From: Pseudomonas fluorescens
Lineage (GTDB): Bacteria; Pseudomonadota; Gammaproteobacteria; Pseudomonadales; Pseudomonadaceae
Length of the DNA: 64,000 bases
Reading direction: 5' to 3'
Assembly (NCBI RefSeq): GCF_001708445.1
Contig: NZ_CP015637.1
Coordinates: 5,519,001-5,583,000 of the forward strand
A model generated the notes under the pieces. That model was not told where the DNA came from. It made no database searches and was given only the letters and a program-made list of their open reading frames with translations. Shown here piece after piece: positions 8,319 through 18,240 of the stretch. The translations under genes and the position numbers were made by a program. The first letter of the stretch is position 1, and every line of letters starts with the position of its first letter.

Positions 8319-10384
8319 GCCTGTCGTCGTTACCGCTGGAGGCCTTGGCCCCCCTCAACCGCGCCGCTGACCTGGTGCAACTGCTGGAGCGTTGGGTTGA
8401 CCGCGGCTGGCTGCGCGCGTTGGACAAAGCCTTTGTCGGTTTCCTGTACGAGCTCGACCCGCACGCCGATCCCCTGGTGTTGCTGGCGGCGGCGCTGACC
8501 AGCCACCAACTGGGCCATGGTCACGTGTGCCTGGACCTGTTCGAAACCCTCAAGGCACCGGACTTCGCCCTGTCATTGCCGCCCGAAGGCGACCTGCAAG
8601 CCGGCGCCATGTTGCTGCCTTCGCAACTGCTCGACGGCCTGGACGGTGCCCATTGGTGCCATACCCTGGCCGCGAGTCCACTGGTCGCCCTCGCGGTGGA
8701 TGGCAGCGAGGCAGCACAGAGTCGTCCGTTGGTGCTGTCCGGCAAGCGCCTGTACCTGCGGCGCTACTGGGCCTACGAGCGGCGCATCGATACGGCCCTG
8801 CGCCTGCGTCTGGCGACCGCAGAAACCGTCGCCGCCGATTTGCCCCAGCGCTTGAATGGCCTGTTCGACCAACCCGTGCCGGAAGGCATGATCGACTGGC
8901 AAAAGCTTGCCTGCGCCCTGGCCACCCGTGGTGCATTCAGCATCGTTACCGGTGGCCCCGGCACTGGCAAGACCACCACCGTGGTGCGTCTGCTGGCCTT
9001 GTTGCAGGCGCCGGCCGTGGAAAGCGGCACGCCCCTGCGCATTCGCTTGGCTGCGCCTACCGGCAAGGCGGCCGCACGTTTGACCGAATCGATCAGCCAA
9101 CAAGTGCTGTCACTGAAAGTGCCTGACAGCGTGCGGGAAAAGATCCCGACCCAGGTCACCACGGTTCACCGCTTGCTCGGCAGTCGACCGGGCACGCGGC
9201 ATTTCCGTCATCACCAGGGCAACCCGCTGCCGCTTGATGTATTGGTGGTGGACGAGGCCTCGATGATCGACCTGGAAATGATGGCCAACCTGCTCGACGC
9301 ATTGCCGCCCCATGCGCGCCTGGTGTTGTTGGGCGACAAGGACCAGCTCGCCTCGGTGGAGGCCGGCGCCGTCCTCGGTGACCTGTGCCGCGACGCCGAG
9401 GCTGGCTGGTACAGCCCAGAAACCCGCCAATGGTTGCAAGCCGTCAGCGGCGAGGACCTCAGCGCCAGTGGCTTGCAGGAAGACCTCGATGGCGACCATC
9501 CCCTGGCCCAGCAAGTGGTGATGCTGCGTTACTCGCGACGCTTTGGCGAAGGCAGCGGTATTGGCCAACTGGCGCGCTGGGTCAACCAGCAAAACGCCGA
9601 AGAGGCCCGCCAGCTGTTGGCCGCCCGCAGCCACAACGACCTATTCTGCGTCAGCCTCAAAGGTGAGCACGACCACGCTCTGGAGCGGCTGGTGCTGGAC
9701 GGGCAGGGCGATGGCGCCGAAGGCTATCGCTATTATCTGAACCTGCTGCAATCGGCGCGCCCGTCCTTCGACACCCCGCGGGAAGATCACGCCTGGACCC
9801 ACTGGGCGCAGCAACTGCTGCAAGCCTTCGACGCCTTCCAGTTGCTATGTGCCGTGCGTAAAGGCCCCTGGGGAGTGGAGGGGCTGAACCTGCGCATCAC
9901 CGCCGCCTTGCGCAAAGTGCGGCTGATCGAAGGTGACGAGCAATGGTACGAAGGCCGCCCGGTACTTATGACCCGTAATGACTATGGCCTGGGCCTGATG
10001 AACGGCGATATTGGCATTGCCCTGAAACTGCCCGAAAGCGACGGTGGCCCTCAGGTACTGCGTGTCGCCTTCCCACGGAACGATGGCCAGGGCGGTGTGC
10101 GTTTTGTACTACCCAGCCGCCTGAACGATGTGGAAACCGTGTATGCCATGACCGTGCACAAATCCCAGGGCTCTGAATTCACTCACACCGCCTTGATCCT
10201 GCCCGAGGCACTCAACCCGGTGCTCACCAAAGAGCTGATCTACACCGGCATCACCCGCGCCAAGCGTTGGTTCAGCTTGATCGAACCCCGCGGCGGCGTG
10301 TTTGAGGAAGCCGTGCGACGCAAGGTCAAGCGCTTGAGTGGGTTGATGCTGGAACTGGGGCACGAGGCTGAAAAAACTGACTGA
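8315..10384 (+). CDS. recD: Exodeoxyribonuclease V subunit alpha (RecD)
   Basis: RecD is the 5'-3' helicase of RecBCD. The product has 689 residues with a long N-terminal RecC-interaction region, Walker A GGPGTGKTT at about 213, Walker B VVDEAS at about 311, the GDKDQLASVEAG motif at about 345, and C-terminal HKSQGSEF (about 614) and YTGITRAKRW (about 643). This is the RecD1 form found with RecBC, not the free-standing RecD2. It is coupled to recB by ATGA and followed by a strong terminator, so it ends the operon. Confidence 0.96.
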   Translation: MSLSSLPLEALAPLNRAADLVQLLERWVDRGWLRALDKAFVGFLYELDPHADPLVLLAAALTSHQLGHGHVCLDLFETLKAPDFALSLPPEGDLQAGAMLLPSQLLDGLDGAHWCHTLAASPLVALAVDGSEAAQSRPLVLSGKRLYLRRYWAYERRIDTALRLRLATAETVAADLPQRLNGLFDQPVPEGMIDWQKLACALATRGAFSIVTGGPGTGKTTTVVRLLALLQAPAVESGTPLRIRLAAPTGKAAARLTESISQQVLSLKVPDSVREKIPTQVTTVHRLLGSRPGTRHFRHHQGNPLPLDVLVVDEASMIDLEMMANLLDALPPHARLVLLGDKDQLASVEAGAVLGDLCRDAEAGWYSPETRQWLQAVSGEDLSASGLQEDLDGDHPLAQQVVMLRYSRRFGEGSGIGQLARWVNQQNAEEARQLLAARSHNDLFCVSLKGEHDHALERLVLDGQGDGAEGYRYYLNLLQSARPSFDTPREDHAWTHWAQQLLQAFDAFQLLCAVRKGPWGVEGLNLRITAALRKVRLIEGDEQWYEGRPVLMTRNDYGLGLMNGDIGIALKLPESDGGPQVLRVAFPRNDGQGGVRFVLPSRLNDVETVYAMTVHKSQGSEFTHTALILPEALNPVLTKELIYTGITRAKRWFSLIEPRGGVFEEAVRRKVKRLSGLMLELGHEAEKTD

Positions 10385-10440
10385 TAGGTCATGCAATATT
10401 TCTGATTCAGACGTTTGAGTTTTCTGAAAAAATAGCCACC

Positions 10441-10469
10441 CCCGCGAAGGCCCCTCTTCGCGGGATTTT
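10441..10469 (+). terminator. Terminator after recD
   Basis: Perfect 9-bp stem CCCGCGAAG / CTTCGCGGG around a short loop, followed by ATTTT. It lies 56 bases after the recD stop and separates the recCBD operon from yfiRNB. Confidence 0.8.
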
Positions 10470-10525
10470 CCGCCGCTGTGCTATCGTTGCGGCATCACCC
10501 CGAAAACACCTTAGAGAATCGCTGC

Positions 10526-11092
10526 ATGAACGTGGCCGTCTCGCCCACAGAGCGTCGTTTCAACTGGAGACGCCTGTTACTTGTGGCGCTTCTGTGCGTG
10601 CTCGCCCCGCAGGCCTTTGCCCAGGCTCCCAGTCCGGCGGATCAACGCGCCGAGGCGGTCACCCAGGTGGTGCTCGGCATCCTCAGTTACGCACGCTGGC
10701 CGGTGGAGCCCGCGCAACTGCGCCTGTGCATCGTCGGGCCGACCCAATACACCGACGACCTGGTCAAGGGCACCACCCAGGCCACCGGCCGTCCGGTAGT
10801 GGTGCGGCGGCTGTTGGCCGACCATCCCGATATCGTCAATGCCTGCGACGCCGTGTACATCGGCAAACTCAGCGCCGATGAACGCAGCCAATTGTTTGCC
10901 TCGCTCAGCGGCCACCCGGTGCTCAGCATCAGCGAGGGGGGCGACCAGTGCACCGTGGGCAGCCTGTTCTGTTTGCGAGTGGAGGACGAGCAGGTGTCGT
11001 TCGAGGTCAACCTCGACTCCGTTGCACGCAGCGGCGTGCGCATTCACCCCAGTGTGCTGCAACTGTCCCGCCGCCGAGCAGCCGCGCCATGA
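10526..11092 (+). CDS. yfiR: YfiR periplasmic repressor of the diguanylate cyclase YfiN
   Basis: YfiR binds the periplasmic domain of YfiN and holds it inactive; redox or envelope stress releases it. The 188-residue product starts at the ATG at 10526, which puts two arginines before a hydrophobic run and an AFA cleavage site near residue 32 (Sec export). The frame is open further upstream (10478), but that start would spoil the signal peptide. Four cysteines are visible in the mature part (LCIVG, NACDAV, QCTVGSLFC), matching the two disulfides known in the P. aeruginosa protein. The stop overlaps the yfiN start as ATGA, so synthesis of repressor and target is coupled. Confidence 0.92.
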   Translation: MNVAVSPTERRFNWRRLLLVALLCVLAPQAFAQAPSPADQRAEAVTQVVLGILSYARWPVEPAQLRLCIVGPTQYTDDLVKGTTQATGRPVVVRRLLADHPDIVNACDAVYIGKLSADERSQLFASLSGHPVLSISEGGDQCTVGSLFCLRVEDEQVSFEVNLDSVARSGVRIHPSVLQLSRRRAAAP

Positions 11093-12351
11093 CAGCCGTC
11101 AAAGTACGCCCGACCCTGCGTTCCGTGATTGGCAGGGGGCACTTGATCCTGGCATTGGTGGCGGTGATCCTGGCCAGTGTGTCGCTGACCCTGCTCGGTG
11201 TGCTGGCGCTGCGAGTGTACGCTGAACACAACCTGCATTTGATCGCGCGCTCGATCAACTACACCGTAGAAGCCGCAGTGGTGTTCAACGACAGCGCGGC
11301 GGCGACCGAAGCCCTTAGCCTGATCGCGTCCACCGAAGAGGTGGCCCAGGCTGAAGTCTTCAACGCCAACGGCAGGCTGTTGGCGCAATGGGTACGCCCG
11401 GAAACAGGGATGTTGTCCAAGGTCGAGCTGCAACTGGCCCACGCCCTGCTTGAACAGCCCATCAGCCAACCCATCATCCACCAGGGGCGAACCGTTGGCA
11501 GCATTCACCTGACGGGTCATGGCGGTAGCCTGTTGCGTTTCCTGCTCAGCGGTCTGGCCGGGATTTTGATTTGCACCGTACTGAGCGCTTGGGTCGCCCT
11601 GCATTTGGCGCGACGCCTGTTACGGGGCATTACCGGTCCATTGCACAGCCTCGCGGCAGTGGCACACGCCGCCCGTATGGAGCGCGACTTCGACCGCCGC
11701 GTACCACCGGCACAAATCGCCGAACTTGACAGTTTGGGCAACGACTTCAACGCCCTGCTCGGCGAGATGGAGGCCTGGCAGTCCCACCTGCAAAGCGAAA
11801 ACGAAACCCTTGCCCACCAGGCCAACCACGACAGCCTGACCGGCTTGCCCAACCGGGCATTCTTTGAGGGCCGCCTGATTCGTGCGCTGCGCAGTGCGGC
11901 CAAGAGCAAGGAGCAGGTGGCAGTGCTTTACCTCGACAGTGACCGCTTCAAAGAGATCAATGACAGCTTTGGGCATGCCGCAGGGGATGCCGTGCTTGTC
12001 GCCGTCGCCAAGCGTGTGCGTGCGCAATTGCGTGAGGACGACCTGGTGGCGCGCCTGGGCGGCGATGAGTTCGCTATCCTGCTCTCGCCGCTGCACAAGC
12101 TGGAAGACGCCGAGCGCATCGCCGATAAAATCATTGCCAGCATGGACATACCGATCCCGGTACCGGGCAATACCCAGGTCTTGACCTCACTCAGTATCGG
12201 CATCGCCATTTATCCCGAGCATGGCGCCACCCCAGGTGCCCTGCTCAACGCCGCCGACGCGGCGATGTACCAGGCCAAGCGCTTGTCCCAGGGCGGCCAG
12301 CAAACAGCGGAGCCGGAGCGCCCCGCCGTCAATGTTCATCACAGGAGTTAG
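11089..12351 (+). CDS. yfiN: YfiN (TpbB) inner-membrane diguanylate cyclase
   Basis: It makes c-di-GMP from GTP and promotes biofilm and small-colony growth when freed from YfiR. The 420-residue protein has a first membrane segment at about 18-42, a periplasmic CHASE8/PAS-like domain, a second membrane segment at about 148-175, a HAMP-type linker and a GGDEF domain starting at DSLTGLPNR. The active loop GGDEF is at about 324-328. RxxD (REDD) lies five residues before it, so the inhibitory I-site is kept. It is the middle gene of yfiRNB. A frame opening at 10948 upstream overlaps yfiR in another frame and is not the start. Confidence 0.93.
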   Translation: MTAVKVRPTLRSVIGRGHLILALVAVILASVSLTLLGVLALRVYAEHNLHLIARSINYTVEAAVVFNDSAAATEALSLIASTEEVAQAEVFNANGRLLAQWVRPETGMLSKVELQLAHALLEQPISQPIIHQGRTVGSIHLTGHGGSLLRFLLSGLAGILICTVLSAWVALHLARRLLRGITGPLHSLAAVAHAARMERDFDRRVPPAQIAELDSLGNDFNALLGEMEAWQSHLQSENETLAHQANHDSLTGLPNRAFFEGRLIRALRSAAKSKEQVAVLYLDSDRFKEINDSFGHAAGDAVLVAVAKRVRAQLREDDLVARLGGDEFAILLSPLHKLEDAERIADKIIASMDIPIPVPGNTQVLTSLSIGIAIYPEHGATPGALLNAADAAMYQAKRLSQGGQQTAEPERPAVNVHHRS

Positions 12352-12355
12352 TCCC

Positions 12356-12847
12356 TTGTTCTCGACTGTACGCGTTCTGTTTATCACCTTGTTCGTGGCG
12401 CTGCTGGCCCTGAGTGGGTGCCAGACCGCCCCACCCAAAGGGCTGACCCCGGCGCAGATCGCCGTGCTCAAGCAACAAGGCTTCGCACTGACCGACGAAG
12501 GCTGGGCGTTTGGCCTGTCTGGCAAAGTCCTGTTTGGCAGCGACGTCGAGAGCCTCAACCCCGCCAGCACTGAGATCGTCCAACGCATCGGCAAGGCCCT
12601 GCTGGGCGTCGGCATCGAACGTGTGCGCATCGACGGCCATACCGACGCCTCGGGCAAGGAAACCTACAACCAGCAACTGTCCCTGCGCCGTGCCAAAAGC
12701 GTGGCGACCGTGCTGACCGGCGTGGGCATGAAAGAACAAAACATCCAATTGCGCGGCCTGGGCAGCAGCGAGCCGGTGGTGTCCAACGACACGGCGGCGG
12801 GACGCACTGAAAATCGTCGGGTGTCGATCGTGGTGATCGCGGATTGA
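12356..12847 (+). CDS. yfiB: YfiB OmpA-like outer-membrane lipoprotein
   Basis: YfiB sequesters YfiR at the outer membrane/peptidoglycan and so activates YfiN. The TTG at 12356 is chosen: CAGGAG stands 8 bases upstream and it gives a compact lipoprotein signal ending LALSGC with Cys at about 22. An ATG at 12332 in the same frame would lengthen the signal and overlap yfiN, and is the alternative. The mature protein has the linker QIAVLKQQGFALTDEGW and an OmpA/Pal domain with DGHTDASG and NQQLSLRRA, the peptidoglycan-binding motif. No clear terminator follows; a REP and an IS begin within 70 bases. Confidence 0.92.
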   Translation: MFSTVRVLFITLFVALLALSGCQTAPPKGLTPAQIAVLKQQGFALTDEGWAFGLSGKVLFGSDVESLNPASTEIVQRIGKALLGVGIERVRIDGHTDASGKETYNQQLSLRRAKSVATVLTGVGMKEQNIQLRGLGSSEPVVSNDTAAGRTENRRVSIVVIAD

Positions 12848-12884
12848 ATGGCTTCACCCGCGTTAATCTGAAATGCAATCAACC

Positions 12885-12913
12885 TGTGGGAGGGGGCTTG
12901 CCCCCGATAGCGG
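12885..12913. repeat. REP sequence cut short by an IS
   Basis: GTGGGAGGGGGCTTGCCCCC followed by GATAGCGG is the common repetitive extragenic palindrome of fluorescent pseudomonads. The hairpin arms are GGGGG / CCCCC at 12892-12905. The IS left end begins 3 bases after the element, and no matching second REP is seen beyond the IS. Confidence 0.85.
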
Positions 12914-12965
12914 AGTGAAGTGCGCCCCAGAAGTTGGACACCCATCCAATTTCTGGGGCGTTTTC

Positions 12966-13505
12966 ATGAGCAAGTACACCACGCAGTTCAAGCTATCTGC
13001 CATCACCGCTTTCCTTGAGCGAGGCCGAGGGTTTCGCCGGGTCGCCGCTCAATTTCAAATGGACCCCACCTTGCTTCGTCGTTGGGTCGAGGCTTATCGA
13101 TTACACGGTGAGGCCAGCTTGAGCAGTACCGGCCAGCGTTACAGTGCCTTGTTCAAGTTCTCTGTTCTACGGTGCATGTGGGATGACTCCCTTTCCTTGC
13201 GCCGCGCAGCGGCGCTTTTCAACTTGGGGGATTCCACTCAGGTGGGCAGATGGCAACAGCAGTATTACAGTGGCGGTATTGAAGCCCTGGAGTCAGGGAA
13301 AAGAGGACTGAGCACCGCTATGCCTAAACCACCTGCTAAACCACGCAAAACCGCTGCCCCACTCACCAGCCCTGAGCCTGAGCACAAGACGTTACTTGAT
13401 GAGCTCCAATACCTACGGATGGAGAACGCTTATCTAAAAAAGCTTGGGGAGTTAGGCGAGGCGGTGATGAGGCGGGAGAAAGAACAGAAGAAAAAGCCCG
13501 ATTAG
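12966..13505 (+). CDS. IS150-type transposase OrfA (DNA binding)
   Basis: The 179-residue product binds the IS ends and supplies the N-terminal part of the fused transposase. It has two helix-turn-helix segments (about residues 8-45 and 60-100, with FRRVAAQFQMDPTLLRRWV typical), then a basic linker and a leucine-zipper-like helix LLDELQYLRMENAYLKKL. Its end contains the run GAAAAAG at 13490-13496, a candidate -1 slip site. The -1 frame is open through this run into orfB, giving EKARLVSELK before the orfB ATG. Confidence 0.9.
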   Translation: MSKYTTQFKLSAITAFLERGRGFRRVAAQFQMDPTLLRRWVEAYRLHGEASLSSTGQRYSALFKFSVLRCMWDDSLSLRRAAALFNLGDSTQVGRWQQQYYSGGIEALESGKRGLSTAMPKPPAKPRKTAAPLTSPEPEHKTLLDELQYLRMENAYLKKLGELGEAVMRREKEQKKKPD

Positions 13506-13531
13506 TCAGTGAGCTTAAGCAACACTTTCCC

Positions 13532-14341
13532 TTGCGTGACTTGCTCAAGCTAGTGAGCCTTGCGCGAAGTACGTACTACTACCAACTCAAGGCGATGGGC
13601 GTTGCGGACCGACTTTCCTCGATCAAAGCTTCTATCCAGACCATCCAAAACGAGCATAAGGGCCGCTTTGGTTACCGTCGGATGACGCTAGAACTACGTA
13701 AAGAAAGATCGCTGATCAACGGTAAAACGGTACGACGACTGATGGGGGAGCTGGGTCTGAAATGCACGGTGCGGCCTAAGAAATACAGGTCGTATAAAGG
13801 GCCGATGGGCGAAGTGTCGCCCAACACCTTGGCTCGTCAGTTCGAGGCTGAGCAACCGAATCAGAAATGGGTGACGGATGTCACCGAGTTCAAAGTGGCC
13901 GGCAAAAAGCTGTACTTGTCCCCAGTTTTGGACTTGTACAACGGAGAAATCGTGGCCTATCAGACGGCAATACGTCCCCAATATGCCTTGGTGGGCGAGA
14001 TGCTGGAAAAAGCTATTGAAGGCTTACCTGAGGGCGGCAAGCCAATGCTGCATTCAGATCAAGGCTGGCACTATCGATATCCAAAGTACCGGGAGAGGCT
14101 AGAAAAAGCAGGGCTGGAGCAAAGCATGTCACGCAAAGGAAACTGCCATGACAACGCCACAATGGAGAGTTTCTTCGGCACGCTGAAGTCAGAGTTCTAC
14201 TATCGGGAAAGCTTTGAAAGCGTGGAGCAGTTGCAAGCGGGGCTGGATGAGTACATCCATTACTACAACCATAAGCGAATCAAAGTGAAGCTTGGCGGAC
14301 TGAGCCCTGTAGCGTACAGGACCCGGTCCGCTGTAGCCTAA
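13532..14341 (+). CDS. IS150-type transposase OrfB (DDE integrase)
   Basis: The 269-residue frame carries the catalytic rve domain. Seen: WVTDVTEF with the first Asp (about residue 115), LHSDQGWHY with the second (about 175), and NATMESFFGTLK with the Glu (about 211), in the order D,D,E. An HTH_21-like N-terminal region (GYRRMTLEL) precedes it. It lies in the -1 frame relative to orfA and is probably made mainly as an OrfAB fusion by programmed frameshift; the ATG at 13532 would give OrfB alone. It ends 33 bases before the right inverted repeat. Confidence 0.92.
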   Translation: MRDLLKLVSLARSTYYYQLKAMGVADRLSSIKASIQTIQNEHKGRFGYRRMTLELRKERSLINGKTVRRLMGELGLKCTVRPKKYRSYKGPMGEVSPNTLARQFEAEQPNQKWVTDVTEFKVAGKKLYLSPVLDLYNGEIVAYQTAIRPQYALVGEMLEKAIEGLPEGGKPMLHSDQGWHYRYPKYRERLEKAGLEQSMSRKGNCHDNATMESFFGTLKSEFYYRESFESVEQLQAGLDEYIHYYNHKRIKVKLGGLSPVAYRTRSAVA

Positions 14342-14477
14342 CCAACAGCTGTCCAGCTTTTGGGGCGCACTTCAGTCGAATCTTGCGTAACTCTTTGTTT
14401 ACCAAGGAGTTTTCCGTTTCGACTGCGCCGGAAGTGGGGCGAATTATAGACTTCCAGAATCTGCCGTCAAGCGTTAA

Positions 14478-15098
14478 TTACGCTTTTGTCGCAGAAGGTG
14501 CTTTTTTCGCAATAAGGCGGGGAATTCGACGGGCTACTGGCGGTATCCGCAATACGAGAAGCAACGCGCCAATAGCCGCATAGATAGACCACTCTTTCAG
14601 ATCGGCCCGTACAATCCACAGCATGTGTAGTAAGCCGAGCCCGAGAATCACGTACACAAGGCGATGCAGCTTCTTCCAACGACTACCTAGCCGGCGTTGA
14701 CTATAGCGATTCGAAGTAACTGCCAGCATCAGCAGAGAGAGGAACCCCAACGCACCTACAATAATGTAAGGCCGCTTGCGCAACTCCACACCCAACTGCG
14801 ACCAATCAAGGCCCAGGACAAATACGCAATACGCTGCCAGGTGCAGCACTACATAAGCAAAACACCACAACCCCAGCTGGCGGCGTACGACTATCCATCC
14901 CGCCCAACCGCTCAACTTCTGCAACGGCGTCATTGCGAGCGTGATCAGCAGCAGGATCAAGGTCCCTAACCCCAACCGATCAACCAGCACTTTCCCTGGA
15001 TCCGGCCCCAGAGCAAAGCTCCATGCTTCATATAGCCAGAACAGGGGCCACACCATGATGGACAGGAATACGCCGATGCGCCAAATCGGATAACGCAT
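14478..15098 (-). CDS. msrQ: MsrQ, haem b membrane subunit of methionine sulfoxide reductase
   Basis: MsrQ passes electrons from the quinone pool or Fre to MsrP, which repairs oxidised methionine in periplasmic proteins. The 206-residue product has about six hydrophobic segments and conserved histidines within them (for example VLHLAAY, KLHRLVY and LLHML), fitting the ferric-reductase-like YedZ family. The start ATG overlaps the msrP stop by one base (TGATG), a clear sign of coupled translation. About 100 bases separate its stop from the IS right end; this stretch holds no gene I can see. Confidence 0.93.
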   Translation of the reverse strand: MRYPIWRIGVFLSIMVWPLFWLYEAWSFALGPDPGKVLVDRLGLGTLILLLITLAMTPLQKLSGWAGWIVVRRQLGLWCFAYVVLHLAAYCVFVLGLDWSQLGVELRKRPYIIVGALGFLSLLMLAVTSNRYSQRRLGSRWKKLHRLVYVILGLGLLHMLWIVRADLKEWSIYAAIGALLLVLRIPPVARRIPRLIAKKAPSATKA

Positions 15099-16111
15099 CA
15101 GTAGTTCTTCCGTAAATCGAGGCCGGTATATAAAGAGGCGACCTCATCCGAGTAACCATTGAACATCTGCGTCTCGCGCACATTCGGACTGAACAAGCCA
15201 CTCGGCAGACGACGCTCCCGCGCTTGCGTCCACCGAGGATGGTCGACTGTAGGGTTCACATTCGCATAGAACCCATATTCGTCTGACGCGATGCTCTGCC
15301 ACGTGGTCTTGGGCTGCTCGCTCACCAGGCTGATTCGCACAATGGACTTCACGCTCTTGAAACCATATTTCCACGGCACCACCAGACGCAAGGGCGCGCC
15401 ATTCTGATTGGGCAATTCTCGTCCATACATCCCCACCGCAAGGATCGCCAACGGATTCATTGCCTCATCCAGGCGTAGCCCTTCGACATAGGGCCAGTCG
15501 ATCAAGGCGAAACTTGAACGCTGCCCCGGCATGCTCTTGGGGTCCTGGAGCGTTTCAAAGCGGATGTACTTGGCCCTGGAGGTTGGCTCAACCTGTTTGA
15601 GCAAAGCAGATATAGGAAAGCCAATCCATGGAATGACCATCGACCACGCCTCGACACAGCGCAGACGATAGATACGCTCTTCCAACAGGTAAGGCTTCAT
15701 GAAGTCTTCCAGGGCATAACGCCCAGGCTTCGCGACCTCGCCATCAATCACAACACTCCAGGGCTCAGTCTTGAGTGACCCCGCATTGGATGCTGGATCC
15801 CCCTTATCCGTACCGAACTCATAGAAGTTGTTGTAGTGGGTCGCATCCTTGAACGGGGTGATAGCCTCGTCCTTTACCGTCACCGCCTGCCATTTCGTAG
15901 CAGTCAGTTTCTCGGCAAACCAACCTGGAGCCTTACCCGGCTCGACATCGGCATAACGCGCGGGTTCGCCAGCACTCGCCCAACGCGGCAGGCTACTGGC
16001 AGCAACACCCGCCAGCGCACCACCGAGCAAGCTGCGGCGGGATAGGTAGAAAGACTCAGGCGTGACATCCGATTCGTGGCAATCGGACGCTTTAGGCAAT
16101 TTGATTAACAT
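15098..16111 (-). CDS. msrP: MsrP, periplasmic molybdopterin methionine sulfoxide reductase
   Basis: MsrP reduces methionine-S- and R-sulfoxide in periplasmic proteins using a Mo-molybdopterin cofactor. The 337-residue protein has a twin-arginine signal (SRRSLLGG at about residues 25-32, followed by a hydrophobic run and ASA). The sulfite-oxidase fold is shown by [14 protein letters not shown], whose Cys should bind molybdenum, and by [16 protein letters not shown]. It forms an operon with msrQ; pssA lies 63 bases upstream on the same strand and may be co-transcribed. Confidence 0.95.
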   Translation of the reverse strand: MLIKLPKASDCHESDVTPESFYLSRRSLLGGALAGVAASSLPRWASAGEPARYADVEPGKAPGWFAEKLTATKWQAVTVKDEAITPFKDATHYNNFYEFGTDKGDPASNAGSLKTEPWSVVIDGEVAKPGRYALEDFMKPYLLEERIYRLRCVEAWSMVIPWIGFPISALLKQVEPTSRAKYIRFETLQDPKSMPGQRSSFALIDWPYVEGLRLDEAMNPLAILAVGMYGRELPNQNGAPLRLVVPWKYGFKSVKSIVRISLVSEQPKTTWQSIASDEYGFYANVNPTVDHPRWTQARERRLPSGLFSPNVRETQMFNGYSDEVASLYTGLDLRKNY

Positions 16112-16174
16112 GGCAACTCCGCAGCATTGGAGAACTGATGCACCAATAGACTGCGGAGTATGGGGGAAATTACA

Positions 16175-17032
16175 TTAAGGCAACGTTTTGTCCCGACGCA
16201 GATGCAGCAGATACTGAATCGGGCCGGAGGCCGCATAGACAAGGAACGCCAGCAGCAGGATACGCGGCGGATCACTGAAGACGACCGCAAACACCAGCAC
16301 CACCACCAGAATCGCAACGAAAGGCACCCTCCCCTTCAGGTCGAACTCCTTGAAGCTGTTGTACTTGATGTTACTGACCATCAGCATGCCGGCCGCCGCA
16401 ACCATCAAGGCCACCAGGAACGACATCTTCGACCCCTGGATACCGTAGTCACTGAACGCCCAGACGATACCCGCCACGACACCGGCAGCAGCAGGGCTGG
16501 CCAAGCCAATGAAGTAACGCTTGTCAGCCTTACCGACCTGGGTATTGAAACGCGCCAGACGCAACGCAGCCCCAGCAACATAGATGAAAGCAACCATCCA
16601 GCCGACCTTGCCCATATCGCCCAGCGCCCAAGCGAACGCCAGCAACGCCGGAGCGACGCCAAAGGCCACCATGTCCGACAGCGAGTCATACTCGGCACCG
16701 AAGGCACTTTGGGTATTGGTCATACGGGCCACGCGCCCATCCAGGCCGTCGAGCACCATGGCCACGAAGATTGCGATGGCGGCAAAACCGAAGTATTTGC
16801 TCGCACTTGCGGCATCACCAGCAGCCAGGGCGCTTTGGGCACTCATGGAGTTGATGATGGAATAGAAACCGGCAAACAGGTTCGCCGTGGTGAACAGGTT
16901 GGGCAGAAGATAGATGCCACGATGCCGGACCTTGCGGCCTTCAGCGTCATGCCCTTCTTCGACATGCTCATCGATCGGTAGCAGGCTTTCGGCGTCAGAA
17001 GCCTGGCTTGGCTCTTCGGGACGTTCGCTCAT
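16175..17032 (-). CDS. pssA: CDP-diacylglycerol--serine O-phosphatidyltransferase
   Basis: It makes phosphatidylserine, the precursor of phosphatidylethanolamine, in the inner membrane. The 285-residue product has a hydrophilic N-terminal tail of about 40 residues, then several membrane segments. The CDP-alcohol phosphotransferase signature DG-x2-AR-x8-G-x3-D-x3-D reads DGLDGRVARM...GAEYDSLSD. This is the membrane type II enzyme rather than the soluble E. coli type. A terminator stands between it and ilvC upstream. Confidence 0.95.
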   Translation of the reverse strand: MSERPEEPSQASDAESLLPIDEHVEEGHDAEGRKVRHRGIYLLPNLFTTANLFAGFYSIINSMSAQSALAAGDAASASKYFGFAAIAIFVAMVLDGLDGRVARMTNTQSAFGAEYDSLSDMVAFGVAPALLAFAWALGDMGKVGWMVAFIYVAGAALRLARFNTQVGKADKRYFIGLASPAAAGVVAGIVWAFSDYGIQGSKMSFLVALMVAAAGMLMVSNIKYNSFKEFDLKGRVPFVAILVVVLVFAVVFSDPPRILLLAFLVYAASGPIQYLLHLRRDKTLP

Positions 17033-17133
17033 GGACTTTACCTTGCAACGGTGTGAAAAAATTCGACAAATACTTGCGGCGAGTGTTCGCCCGCAAACGA
17101 TGCAGCTTTATACCAGAACCAGGCTCCCAAACG

Positions 17134-17159
17134 AAAAAACGCGGCCTAAGCCGCGTTTT
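17134..17159 (-). terminator. Terminator after ilvC
   Basis: The stem AAAACGCGGC / GCCGCGTTTT with loop CTAA is followed on the minus strand by a T run. It lies 17 bases past the ilvC stop and separates it from pssA. The symmetric A and T flanks would also let it work on the other strand. Confidence 0.85.
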
Positions 17160-17176
17160 CCCTTGATGCGTACGAC

Positions 17177-18202
<1,026 letters not shown>

Positions 18203-18240
18203 CTATATATCCAGGCCGTGAGGCCATTCACTAATTTGGG

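Larger units (their letters stand above)
12916..14374 (+). mobile_element. IS3-family insertion sequence, IS150 type
   Basis: The element is 1459 bp, close to IS150. It ends in imperfect inverted repeats: left TGAAGTGCGCCCCAGAAG at 12916, right (complement) TGAAGTGCGCCCCAAAAG ending at 14374, each continuing to TGGACA. The TG...CA termini fit IS3. It encodes orfA and orfB in the 0 and -1 frames. Flanking bases are GAG on the left and GTC on the right, so there is no 3-4 bp target duplication. Both ORFs look intact, so it may still be mobile. Confidence 0.93.
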
